Of a stretch of DNA of 64,000 nt, positions 54,277 to 64,000 are shown piece by piece. The position numbers and the translations under genes are program-made. Source of the stretch: Silene latifolia (taxonomy: Eukaryota; Streptophyta; Magnoliopsida; Caryophyllales; Caryophyllaceae); the NCBI RefSeq assembly GCF_048544455.1, contig NC_133530.1, positions 20,141,748 to 20,205,747 on the forward strand. Reading direction: 5' to 3'. Every line of letters starts with the position of its first letter. Position 1 is the first letter of the stretch. The notes beneath the pieces are model-generated. The model was given only the letters and a program-made list of their open reading frames with translations, had not been told where the DNA came from and did no database searches.

Positions 54277-55536
54277 ATGGCAGGCATTGCTTTTGCGCGA
54301 AGAGCACTAAAGCATATTACCCCAATGACCCGTACCCCCACGAAATCTGCCACGAGACGGTACTCGATATTATTACCAACGACACAGACACCGTGGCTAC
54401 GGGTACCGATCGATACGAGTGAGTCATCGTTTGTTGACTATGATAATTTCTACAACATTGTAGACAAGAGACTTGTCAAGCTTGCTAGAATGGATGCATA
54501 CCGTATCGATTGTAACATATTATGCGTTGGATCAAGTCGCGGGTCACTCGCATTTGTCAGTCAAAGTGGAAGGATGTATTACGGGTTTCCTCATGCAGGC
54601 GGAGGAACGAAAGGCGATATCTATGGTGACCGAGAGTTTATCGATGACAAGTACCACATCGACGAATCTAATCATGGTCTTCACTCGTTGACCCGATTCT
54701 ACATTAAACTCGACAGTAAACGCTACGGTCTTGAAACAGTTCTTTGCTATCCGAGGTATCACCCTGAAAATCCAACCCCTAAGAACTACCATGATTTTTA
54801 TGTTCAATGGCCATGTAGTTACCCTGGAAAATGGACTAGATATCCTAACCTATTCCACAAGGACGATCCACCTATCGTATATTGTCAGAAGACTAAAACG
54901 GTTTATAAGCTTTCTTGTAATGGTATTGAACACGGTCCATGGGTTGTCGAACTATGGGATATGTCTGATGATCGTATAAATGTCACTTCTCGGATTAATG
55001 TAGTGTTCGATTCTAGTTATGAGATTGGGACCTTTGAGAGGGAGTTGAGAGCGCGGTGTCATCAGGATAGGTACTTGGTGTTGACTGGAGATGAGGGTGG
55101 GCGAGGGGATCCGGTTTTGTACCTAGTTGTAAGGCATCATAATAGGGAGCTAGGCATTTCTCAGACGCGTGCAGTGGACGTGTTTAGGTTTGATTTGGTC
55201 GGGGGGAAGATGAGTTATACAAAAAATCTTGAAGATCACTCGTTTTTCATAGGGCAAGGAAGTGACTCGTTTTCCGTACCAGTTGAGCAATGTGGTCCTG
55301 GCGGGTTAAAGTCAGATTCGGTTTATATAGCAGATGATTTAAGGGTGTGTGATTTGAAAGACGGATCCATAACACCTATTCTAGACACGGGGGATCTCTC
55401 GATGACACGATTTCAGTCATTATGGATTCCGCCACCAACACACGAGCAGATTAAAGAAGGTAAGAAATGGAGAAAGTATATTATGAAAGACGATTATGAT
55501 TTCGATGATGATTCCGATGAAAAGTCCACAATATAA
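54277..55536 (+). CDS. A-type DUF295 protein with an acidic C-terminal tail
   Basis: 419 codons, the longest A protein. MAGIAFARRALKHITPMTRT then ATRRYSILLP (R-x-Y|S type site). PWLRVPIDT, NFYNIVDKRLVKLAR, CNILCVGSSRGSLAF, variable loop about 95-135, FHKDDPPIVYCQKTKTVYKL, YLVLTGDEGGRGDPVLYLVV, EQCGPGGLKSDSVYIADD, LRVCDLKDGSITPI (Phe to Cys) and SLWIPPPT. The tail HEQIKEGKKWRKYIMK is basic and is followed by DDYDFDDDSDEKSTI, a strongly acidic end found in no other member here. No F-box. Partner B is at 52857. It is the last A gene of the array. Confidence 0.9.
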   Translation: MAGIAFARRALKHITPMTRTPTKSATRRYSILLPTTQTPWLRVPIDTSESSFVDYDNFYNIVDKRLVKLARMDAYRIDCNILCVGSSRGSLAFVSQSGRMYYGFPHAGGGTKGDIYGDREFIDDKYHIDESNHGLHSLTRFYIKLDSKRYGLETVLCYPRYHPENPTPKNYHDFYVQWPCSYPGKWTRYPNLFHKDDPPIVYCQKTKTVYKLSCNGIEHGPWVVELWDMSDDRINVTSRINVVFDSSYEIGTFERELRARCHQDRYLVLTGDEGGRGDPVLYLVVRHHNRELGISQTRAVDVFRFDLVGGKMSYTKNLEDHSFFIGQGSDSFSVPVEQCGPGGLKSDSVYIADDLRVCDLKDGSITPILDTGDLSMTRFQSLWIPPPTHEQIKEGKKWRKYIMKDDYDFDDDSDEKSTI

Positions 55537-56000
55537 TACCCCATTCAAATAACCTCGCTCTTGCTTCCTTTGAATTATTTGCCTAAATGTTTTCTCAACT
55601 CATAGACAACTTCCATTATTTCTAATTATTGCTCATTTTTTTTTGTTTCGAATTAAAGTAAAATGGTTCATGAAACTGCCTACTCGTCTTTTCATTATAT
55701 AAACTAGTTTTGTGTTCCAGGAAAATTGAAAGGCCTTTTAAAGATAACACCTATTTTGGATTGATTTTCTTGCATTGTACGGATTATAACTATCGCTTGG
55801 TTGATGTTGAGAGATGCTGATTTTTCTTTTGATGATGTTCTACATGTCCCCATCCCCTATAATCATATCATATTACATACGGAGTATATTTAACAAAAGC
55901 TGGAAATAAGAATGCGTCTTTATTCGTCGAACATACGACAACTAAATTAATAACACCAAGAAGCAACAGCTCCGTCGATTTTGTTATGTCATATGGACAT
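55537..56000. other. A-type 3' flank
   Basis: Standard A 3' flank (CTCGCTCTTGCTTCCTTTGAA, CCTACTCGTCTTTTCAT), continuing to the GTTATGTCATATGGACAT point where an LTR element is inserted. The same flank resumes at 57742 (GTAAGACC..TTCACTGAAA). Confidence 0.55.
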
Positions 56001-56257
56001 TGTTGAGAATAATGTTCCAAAATTAGTTGGAGTTTAGTTTCCTATTAACATGGCATTAGAGTAGTGGTCAAATGAATTGTAACAAAGTGTTAGCTAGATA
56101 ATGGCATTATGCAAGTCGTGGGTTTTCCACGAGTTTAGGATATTTGGTAAATTTGTAAGTCTATAAAAGACTAATTATCTATCAATAATAAATGAGTAAG
56201 TTTTACGATAAACTTTCTCCCTATGTTTCACTCTCCTCTCTAATTATTAGTCTATCA
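56001..56257 (+). repeat. 5' LTR of the short LTR element
   Basis: 257 bp, direct repeat of 57484-57741. Confidence 0.88.
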
Positions 56258-57483
56258 TGTGGTACCAGAGCTCTTGAGGCGAGCGTGTTGACAACGCAAT
56301 CAACGCCGCTCAAGTAGCCAAGTTCGATTCCCGAAATGGGGCGATAAAGAAACAAATGGTGAGAGCAAAAAAAAATCACATTTTTTTTGTTTTGAGTTAC
56401 AAGTGAGCCACGTAGCTCTTGTACCGATTTATTTTCGCATTGCAAAAAATTTGAGAGAGAATGTGAGTGACTTGTTTGAAAAAAAAAAGAAAAAAATGGT
56501 GAGAAGTACACCATAATTGAAAGGTAGAGAGAAGTGCTCTATCGAGAGTTTTGGAGAGAAAGTGCTCCAAATGAAAGTTGGTGATGATGTGCACCAACAA
56601 GAGGGTGACGAGAAGGGCGTCACAAAGTGAAGACAAGGGTTTCACAAATTGAGATGGAGAAAAGTACTCCGTCAATTGACGTTGGTGACAACGGGCATCA
56701 ACAAGGTCGGTGACAAAAAATGGGTCACAAAGTGAAGACAAGAGCTTCACAAAGTTAGATGGAGAGAAAAGTCAATTTGATTGAGCAATTTACATTTTAT
56801 GAAGACCAAGCAAGGGAGACTCGGTTTAGTCTCGAAAGGAGACTATATTTGAAGTTGGGCGTGGATCCCAACATGTGCGAGTGTGAAAAGGATTACATAC
56901 CGTTTGAAAGTTGATTGCTTATCAAAGAAGATACAATCCGGCTCAAGGCAACGTAGTCCTTGGCATTTTTTAAAGTGTATGGGTCAGTGGAGTCCATTGT
57001 TTAATTTGTCTCAAAGAGTCCGACTTCAATTTGATGAGTTTGGAAGCAGTTGTAGAATGATATGGTAAATACGGAGTATGCCAGTAAAACTTTGATGTGT
57101 TAGTGGCATCAACAAAGTAACCAAGTCAACAAAAAAAAAGAAACGTGCGGCCTGGTTCAAAGAGCTGTCAAATGCTAAATTTTGAGTCAATTTAAATGGA
57201 GACTCAATTTAAGTTTCAAGCGTGAGAAACTTATTGAAGACGGGTAGGCAAAAACCCGATGATAGAGCAAGTATGGCGGTACCGAAATGCGGTAGCCGTA
57301 AAATCGCAAGGAGGCATAGTCTTGCAAAGTTTTTTTTGTCCTATCGGCATGGATGAAGTTTGAAGAAAACGAGAATATAAAGGTCTCGTGATTTTTGATT
57401 ACGGCAAAGGACGTAACAATGAATATGGTTCGGCATGGCAAGAAGTCGAACGTGGATCCAACAAATTTTGAATCAAGGGGGTG

Positions 57484-57741
57484 TGTTGGAGAATAATGTT
57501 CCAAAATTAGTTGGAGTTTAGTTTCCTATTAACATGGCATTAGAGTAGTGGTCAAATGAATTGTAACAAAGTGTTAGCTAGATAATGGCATTATGCAAGT
57601 CGTGGGTTTTCCACGAGTTTAGGATATTTGGTAAATTTGTAAGTCTATAAAAGACTAATTATCTATCATTAATAAATGAGTCAGTTTTACGATAAACTTT
57701 CTCCCTATGTTTTACTCTCCTCTCATATTTTTAGTCTATCA
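57484..57741 (+). repeat. 3' LTR of the short LTR element
   Basis: 258 bp, direct repeat of 56001-56257, followed by the GACAT duplication. Confidence 0.88.
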
Positions 57742-57934
57742 GACATTGTAAGACCCGTCTTCACTGAAACTCCAGTAATCCTCCGGCAGTATTCCACTTA
57801 TAGGGCGATAAGCCTAAACGGAAGATTAGACGCAAGCCATAATCTCTATCTTCTCTTCATTACAGACCCACCATTTACATCCTATCGTCTAATAACAATT
57901 TTAATGATACATTGTTACAACTTACAAAATTATA

Positions 57935-58123
57935 CTCCCTTCGTTCAAGTCATTTGTTAACCTTTAGTTTTGGCACAAAGACCAAGGTAACAAGTAGACG
58001 AAATTAAGTGTAAATAATACATTGTATGTTCAAATTGTTTATCAAAAGCATTCCACAAATAAAAAGGTAAACAATTGACAAATACACCCCGAAAGGTAAA
58101 TGAATGATTCGTACAGAGGGATG
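57935..58123. mobile_element. Stowaway-like MITE, degraded
   Basis: Left end CTCCCTTCGTTCAAGTCATT, right end AATGATTCGTACAGAGGGATG, inverted and imperfect, preceded by TA at 57933-57934. Interior similar to 18881-19089 (TTTAGTTTTGGCACAAAGACCAAGG). It lies just 3' of the gene at 58223. Confidence 0.6.
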
Positions 58124-58222
58124 GGAATAGTCAGTTAAAATGTAAAACTCTAAATGAATACAACAACTTGGTATGGTAGGCTTAAAAGAGCAACAAAGGT
58201 GGCTTCTCATGTGGGTCAGAAA

Positions 58223-61200
58223 TCAACTACGACATCGTTTTGGTACGGCAAGGTAGTTTGCAACTTGTCGATTGATATTTTGATTTTGATATGGACAAGT
58301 AGTAGCGGCATTGGCCATTTTGATGTGTTGATTCCACGCAGCATTTGGATCTCGGGTTGAGAACACGGTCCATGTACCAGTCGAGTTCTCGTACCTACTG
58401 TGTGTCATACGCTTGAACGCTTGAATATCTTTGTTCTTTCTAATGTCGGTTGGATCAATATCGATTACAAATATATCTCCGTAAGGTCTCACTGAGTGTA
58501 AAAAGTGGGGCAAAGAAATGGGATCAACGGAAACACCAGCAAGATCTGCAACGACGACAATGCTTTTTCCATCCGGACTGAAAAATGGGTGGTTTATATG
58601 ACCCGAAATATCATCTCCGCTAGTTAAAACTCGTACACATACATTTTTATCATTTGCCTTGACGAGAAACGCAGCATAGTAACCCGGGTCTAGATCATTG
58701 TCTTTCTCAGGAGTACCTCCAGGCTTGTCCCGGGTTGATGAGAATACTATCCAGTCTCCACTAGGAGACCAGTGGCAATGTGTGTCAATCCAATCGCCTT
58801 CGGTTAGCCTTGTTATTACGCCTTCTCCAAACTCGCCTACTTGTGCATCCTCCATTATGTATAGATTCTTATATTGTTTATCTCCGCCATGGTCTCTGTT
58901 TGATCTGTATACGAGCTTTGTCCCTGTTACAGTTTTAAAGCTGTAAGATATTATTGATTAGGTATCAACTGTCACTTTAAGTTTTTGGTTGAGATAGTCT
59001 TCTAACTACGTTGGCACTTGTCAGCGGTACATTGTAATGGCAAAAAAGAATGTTGAGTAAAATAACCGATAATGTAATAAATATTTACCTTCTGGATTTG
59101 TGGATGGAAATGCACAGTTGGAATTTTCGGTTAATTCCTTACGAAGAAGCGTGCCATCGGAGACCTTAGCGATGGCACATATATCAACTATCGCCTTGGA
59201 GTCGAATGAAGGTCCCACGCATACATAAAGGATATCCTTATTTGGATTTTGATTCCATACCGTCGAGAAAACACTATCTTTGTGCTACAAGACATTGATA
59301 CATGTGTGTTAATAAACATAATGTTAAAATAAAACGTTTAGCGTTTATATTCATTGTGAGGATTATTTAATAAAAGTATTAAACCAATGATTAGCACGGA
59401 GGGAGTAAACTCGTAGGTATGGTGGTGGTTGTACGGCTTGTACCGAATTTTTTTCCAAAATAGAGTTTTATAACAAACAATTTAACGAAATGTGGTAACT
59501 TTGAAACTAATTACCCAAAATGGGTCCACGTAGGCTCGGTTTTGGCGATGCTAGGTTCAGATTAAGGTCGCTTAGCGGGAGAGCGACTTAAGGTCAAACC
59601 GCCCAGCCACTGAGCGACTAAGGGAAAAAGGAAAAAAAAAAAAAAAAAAAAAGTAGCTGATGGGGGAATCGAACATGGAATTTAAAACAATCCCACCACA
59701 CCCCTAACCATAACACCCAAGATAATATTATGATTTAATAGGGAGAATAAAATTACATATTTAATGTTAGTAGTAATAAATGCGTTTTGGAACTTGTACA
59801 ACAATTACTCAATAATATTTTTATGCACTTTATTTTGACATATAAATTGGATTGCTCTGCTGGTTAGGTAGTATAGAATAAGTGTTAATTTCGTGGGTGG
59901 TCTTGAGTTCGATCCTGTTAAGATGCGTTTTTTTGCTTTTTTTTTTTTTTTTTTCTCGCAAAAACATAGGTCGCTGTGGGGGAGGACGATTTGAACTGAA
60001 ATCGCTCACCCCCCGAGCGACTTGCCTTGAAGTAGCATACCGCGGTTTGGGCGAACATTAAGTTACACTTTGGGTAAGGTCGTTGAGCGGGAGAGCGACT
60101 TGAATCCGAGCCTAGCTTCGGTGATGACGTGGACCCATTTTGGGTAAATACTTTGAAACCTAACCCATTTTGTTAATTTGTATGTGTTTAGACCCCATTT
60201 TGGAAAAAAACTCGCTTGTACCTCATAACGAATATTCAATCCTGTATTATCAGCTACCCACACTTTCTTGAATTCATTGTCTACAAAGGCAAGCTTAGAG
60301 CCATCAGCACTAAAAGTCGGAAAAGCTCCCGACACTCGGAATAATCCAATATCCGATTTTGGACATTGAAGCTTACTAAAGGTTTTCTCAATATTATCAT
60401 CACTCTGCATACAACGGCGAAATCAAGATTTATAGTTAGAAGAACGAATAAAACCAGGTGGTGATCGAATTAGTTACTCTGTATGTAATAAGGTAAATTA
60501 GTATAATATCGTAAATTAGTGTAATACAAACCTGATCAAGTTTGTCGCTTCTGCAACGATGATATCCAATGCGGGTATCACCATCCATATCCCTTATAAC
60601 AAACGGGTTAAAATGGTCGGCATCAGGTCTGATACCTCGAGTTAATTCAACGGGTGACCCTATTTTAGTCCAATCGAATATCTCAATATGTCGATATTGA
60701 GGATCTTTTGTAGTTTCATCACAGGACGACTCCAATTTTGGACGGATAGTAACTACGGCAACTTTGGTCGCATCGATAGCTGCTGGAGTTATGGCATCGA
60801 TACCATCAGGAGTCATTCGACTAAAAGGAATTAAGCTGCCGCTAATTACATATCGAAATACAGCCCAAAACTTCCCCATTTTTCGATGGAAAAAGAGGAC
60901 ATTGTCACTTCCCCATGTTGGCCAGCCACCATCCGTAATAATTTTCTTTCGATTGAAAGGCTCCTTAATATTCATGATATATATATCGGTCTTCATGTTT
61001 TCGATCTCTCCATTCCAACCTCCCCTGTTCTCGAATGATGCCATTGCTATCCGTTTTCCATCCGGTGAAACCGAGGGGCTTAAATCAGCTTCAGCTGCAC
61101 AAACAAGAACAACATACATTTATTACTGTCTCCGCGTAATACGCTTTTAGAACCATATTCAAACACATATATGGGTCGGATGACCTGAGTCACCTGACCC

Positions 61201-63834
61201 ATGCACATCGGGAACAAAAATCGTTTACTGCACGGCTCGAGAGCACAATGAGGTTTCATCAATCTTATAACCAATTGGTGATACGAGAAGTAACTCCTTA
61301 GTCACAACTCACAAGTCAAACGAGATTCAATCCCTCTAAATAGAGGTGGGCCTAAGAATTACTCCCTCCGTCCCGATTATTCGTTTACCTTTTTCATTGT
61401 GGGATGTCACAGCAGTCAATTGTTTACCTTTATATTCAAGAAATGTCTTTGATGGGTTATTTGACCATCCAAACTGAATTTGGTCCACTTGTCATCTAAT
61501 AATTAGCCTCCTAGCTCTTTTCTCGGTTTTTGTACCAAAACCAAAAATAAATAAATGACCAGGACGAACCGGTACATTACAGAGTGCACTTTGGAAATGT
61601 TTAAGCAAACTTTTTACTTTTCTGTAAGAAAATGATTAAATTTCAATCATAATTTTCATTTTCTACAATGCTTGCGGTAGAGTGTTGTGCGCACACCCTG
61701 GTCCGCCTCTAAACATTTCATATACGGAGTAATTAATAACGCAAATTCTTGCATGAAAATGTCAGATATTAAGAGCAACCTAGCTAATTACAAAAACATC
61801 AATTCTTGTTTAAGATCGACCGTTTTAATTTAAGACAGTTCTCACCCCCGATTAAAATAGAGGTGGACATAAAACAAAGTTATGAGAGGTCTTACGTTAA
61901 AGACGGTTTTAAGCATGACTAACAATTAAAAGTCCACATGAAAGAGGTAATATAAGAAAAGCAAAGAGTAAGGGAAGTCACTTGCTTGGAGGAGTCAGTC
62001 GCTGAGTTTGTCCATCCTTGAGGTTCGTTCTGTATACAGAAGTCCAAGGCTGTCGACGACAATCAGCCGGGTCTTTGGTGGTCACGTACACAAGATAACA
62101 ATCATCACCGTCAATGCAAATACACCCGCTATCTTCCATGCGTACCTTATCATACGTGCCATACAACTTGGCGAAATTGAAGATTCTCACCGGTTTGACA
62201 GCAGAGTGTATGGCTATATGAAGCGTTTCGAGATTGTCAGTTCGCTCTGAGACCATAATCATGCCAGAAACAGCTTCTTCGTCGACACCTTGTGCGATCA
62301 AATGTGGATTTGTGAGAATGGTCTTCAAAGCCGCAGGTGAAAGTGAATGGCCATTGTAGTTATATGACTCTCCATCAGTCATGAGGAATTCATCATTTTC
62401 TGATGTTGGAGGGATTTTACATGAGTATACGTCCAACGGCACCGGTGGACGATAGCTTGTGAAGAACGCAATGCTACCTCTTCTTTCTTCCTAATAATGT
62501 TCCAAAAATAAACAATCAAAATGTTATTCCACCGCTAAGGTGGAGTTTAGTGGTTAAAACTTGGGTGAAATTTCCAGGAGATCTAAGTTCAAGGCTCTGT
62601 TTGGCATGAAACTTCAGGTAGCTTATTTGACCGAAATTTCAGCTACCTGATTTTTTTGCAAGTGTTTGGGAAGTAGCTTATTTGGTCAAATAAGGTACCT
62701 GAAATGAAATGCTACCTCATGTAGCATTTGAGAAATCAGGTACCTGAAATGACTTATTTTTTCCATTTTGTACCCATTTATTCTATAATATTAAATCATT
62801 TTCATATCCTTTTACGTCATTTTACCAAAATCAGCCACTTTTTCAGCTAGTTTGCCAAACTCATTTTTTATATAATCAGTTACCTTATTAGCTCCTAATT
62901 TTCAGTTACCTTTTTCAGGTTTCAGTTAGCTTTTCAGTTTTCAGCTACCTTTTTAGGTTTCAGCTACCTTTTCAGTTAGTTTTGCAGAGTATTTATGACC
63001 TGAGTCTATAACTTCTAGATTTTGAGTCTGTCGCCCTATGGTAGCTTACCTGATATACGTGGTTTGCAGGCTATCACGTAAACCCAAGGGTTTAGCAAGT
63101 GCACATCAAAAGGAGCGACTGTGGATCCCCTCATCACACAAAAAAGAACAATAAAAGGGTCACGAAAATCAGCTAAGGGGTTATGGAAGTCAGAAGAGTG
63201 GTTTCTCAATAATTCAATGAGTGTCCTTCTCCACCAAGTTTTGGTGTTGGATCCGCGTAACCAGTAGACGACTGAATTTGATAGTTGCGATCATGTAGGG
63301 GAAGTTAGGCGAATTATTTGATGATAATTGGACCAAATTGAGGGTGGATGATCAAATTGTTCATTAAAAAATATTCTCAAATAAAAAGATAAAACAGTTA
63401 ACGCCCGCTCGAAAATGGAATAGGTAAATAAATGATCGAATAAGAGGAAGTAATAGATGACAAATTGACAATAGTGCAACTGGATAATCAAATTACTCAT
63501 AGAAAACATTATTCTTTTTAATATAAAAAATAAACAAATGAATAAGACATCCTCAAATGTAATAACTGCGACTGGACGGAGTAATACATTTCTAACATTA
63601 CAGTAATAATAAAAGCAGAATTATGAGTGATATATTTCCTTCGTTCAAATCATTTTTTAAGAAAGGTAAATAAATGGATGAAACGGAGGGAGTAAGGGAC
63701 AGCTAACAATATGGGAGGGCCTAACAATTAATATACAATGGACAAATTTAATGAATAATTAAATATTAAATATTAAGCTCATGAAATATTGAAATTACCT
63801 TAAGAATGTCCTCAGTGACGATAGAAGAATCCAT
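58223..63834 (-). CDS. TolB/DPP6-N-like beta-propeller protein, six exons
   Basis: Exons on the - strand: 63834-63799 (MDSSIVTEDILK), 62490-61982, 61094-60532, 60404-60222, 59284-59089, 58923-58223. The product is about 728 aa. Repeated TolB/WD40-like blades are visible: SPSVSPDGKRIAMASF, AFPTFSADGSKLAFVDN, HCHWSPSGDWIVFSSTRD and HPFFSPDGKSIVVVAD. The set resembles the plant family annotated as DPP6 N-terminal domain-like, which has the propeller without a peptidase domain; its function is not established. No signal peptide is seen, so cytosolic by default. The intron 1, 3, 4 and 5 junctions are GT-AG and in phase. The exon 2/exon 3 join is not: no GT donor in the required phase is visible near 61978. 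Introns carry MITEs and a Mutator-like element. A different paralogue left a fragment at 11992. Confidence 0.75.
59445..60213. mobile_element. Mutator-like palindromic element in intron 4
   Basis: 769 bp flanked by a perfect 9-bp duplication GCTTGTACC (59436-59444, 60214-60222), the Mutator hallmark. Terminal inverted repeats start GAATTTTTTTCCAAAAT / ATTTTGGAAAAAAACTC and continue imperfectly for over 150 bp (ACCCAAAATGGGTCCACG; GCGGGAGAGCGACTT). The inner arms each hold an inverted tRNA-like stretch next to a long A/T run (about 59645-59715 and 59852-59935). No transposase. The right duplication overlaps the exon 4 splice donor. Confidence 0.82.
61362..61572. mobile_element. Stowaway-like MITE in intron 2
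   Basis: About 211 bp, left end CTCCCTCCGTCCCGATTATT, right end AATGACCAGGACGAACCGG (imperfect), TA on both sides (61360-61361, 61573-61574). Confidence 0.65.
62593..62990. mobile_element. MITE of the GGCTCTGTTTGG family in intron 1
   Basis: Left end GGCTCTGTTTGGCATGAAAC. The right end is degraded (CAGTTAGTTTTGCAGAG). Sub-terminal CAGGTAGCTT / AGCTACCTTTT repeats and the CCTTTTACGTCATTTTACC segment are shared, in the opposite orientation, with 11246 and 22934. Confidence 0.68.
63300..63700. repeat. Degraded Stowaway-type sequences in intron 1
   Basis: Two or three partial Stowaway-like ends (AATTGTTCATTAAAAAATATTC, ACTGCGACTGGACGGAGTAA, AATGGATGAAACGGAGGGAG, and TTCCTTCGTTCAAATCATTT inverted to it). 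Boundaries are uncertain. Confidence 0.4.
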
Positions 63835-64000
63835 GGCAGTCAGAAAAGAGAATAAGAGATTTTATTTAGGAAGAGAGGAGGATGAGATGTTCAAATTCCA
63901 AGAAATTCCTTGTTTCGTGTATAAATAGGCAAGGATTGACTTTAAAGACCAACTATTAGGTACAGTTTGATCTAATACTTCATTTATTCCATTCAATTCT
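63835..64000 (-). promoter_or_regulatory. Upstream region of the propeller gene
   Basis: A TATA-like element (TATAAATA on + at 63920-63927; TATTTATA on -) lies about 90 bp before the ATG at 63832-63834, a normal plant spacing. A purine-rich stretch lies at about 63848-63885. Confidence 0.45.

Larger units (their letters stand above)
56001..57741 (+). mobile_element. Short non-autonomous LTR retroelement
   Basis: 1741 bp, + strand. LTRs 56001-56257 and 57484-57741 with TG..CA ends, target duplication GACAT (55996-56000, 57742-57746), primer site TGGTACCAGAGCTC just inside the 5' LTR (tRNA-Met-like) and a purine tract TCAAGGGGGTG before the 3' LTR. The internal 1.2 kb shows no gag or pol motif, so it must be mobilised by another element. 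The LTRs differ at a handful of positions, so it is fairly young. The internal part has repeated AGAGAAAAG and GTCACAAAGTGAAGACAAG phrases. Confidence 0.88.

Noticed and set aside
59852-59935. Possible tRNA gene with A- and B-box-like motifs
   Set aside because: It lacks a foldable acceptor stem by eye, lies in a Mutator-like palindrome and is mirrored by a similar stretch; better explained as SINE-like sequence.

Overview
This is nuclear DNA of a flowering plant, almost certainly a eudicot. The evidence is a split gene with GT-AG introns, long A/T-rich intergenic spacers, Copia-type and other LTR retrotransposons primed by plant initiator tRNA-Met, and Stowaway-, Tourist-, Mutator- and Helitron-like debris. 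Caryophyllales is my guess from overall texture only and is weakly held.

From 1 to about 55.5 kb the window is one tandem array of two paralogous families of KIB1-4 beta-propeller (DUF295) proteins. A-type genes (about 395-420 aa) lie on the + strand and B-type genes (about 347-392 aa) on the - strand. The repeating unit is a divergent pair, B(-) head to head with A(+), sharing a spacer of 280-810 bp. Both families lack an F-box and start with a basic, Ser/Thr-rich presequence carrying an R-x-F|S type cleavage site (RRFS in many A proteins, YRQFSS in B), so both products probably enter mitochondria. Four pairs look whole: 40090/42637, 43975/47142, 48798/51546 and 52857/55536. B at 26957-28135 and A at 24827-26011 are intact singles. 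The spacers share core promoter elements for both directions and an internal conserved block, so partners are probably co-regulated.

The left two thirds of the array is eroding. B at 1638-6161 carries a nonsense codon and a gag-only LTR element (1929-5349). An A gene copy carries a Copia element (12407-17117), and the 5' part of the same Copia sits at the identical nucleotide of another A copy (7637-10225). B at 30116-36051 carries a Copia element with unusual TA..TA LTR ends (30304-35037). One B copy is inverted and 5' truncated (20315-21238) beside another Copia fragment. One A gene has vanished between its conserved leader and its conserved 3' flank (about 28360-29515). Short TEs and microsatellites fill 21.4-24.8 kb and 37.5-39.8 kb. 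A short non-autonomous LTR element (56001-57741) closes the array.

From 58.2 to 63.8 kb, on the - strand, is an unrelated six-exon gene for a TolB/DPP6-N-like beta-propeller protein. It has a Mutator-like palindrome in one intron, inserted 8 bp inside the splice donor. A second, divergent fragment of this gene family is embedded at 11992-12153 within the array.

The candidate 'system' is the array itself: repeated bidirectional pairs of rapidly diverging, putatively mitochondrial DUF295 proteins. The function is unknown. Co-expression, partner interaction or a role in cyto-nuclear conflict are inferences.
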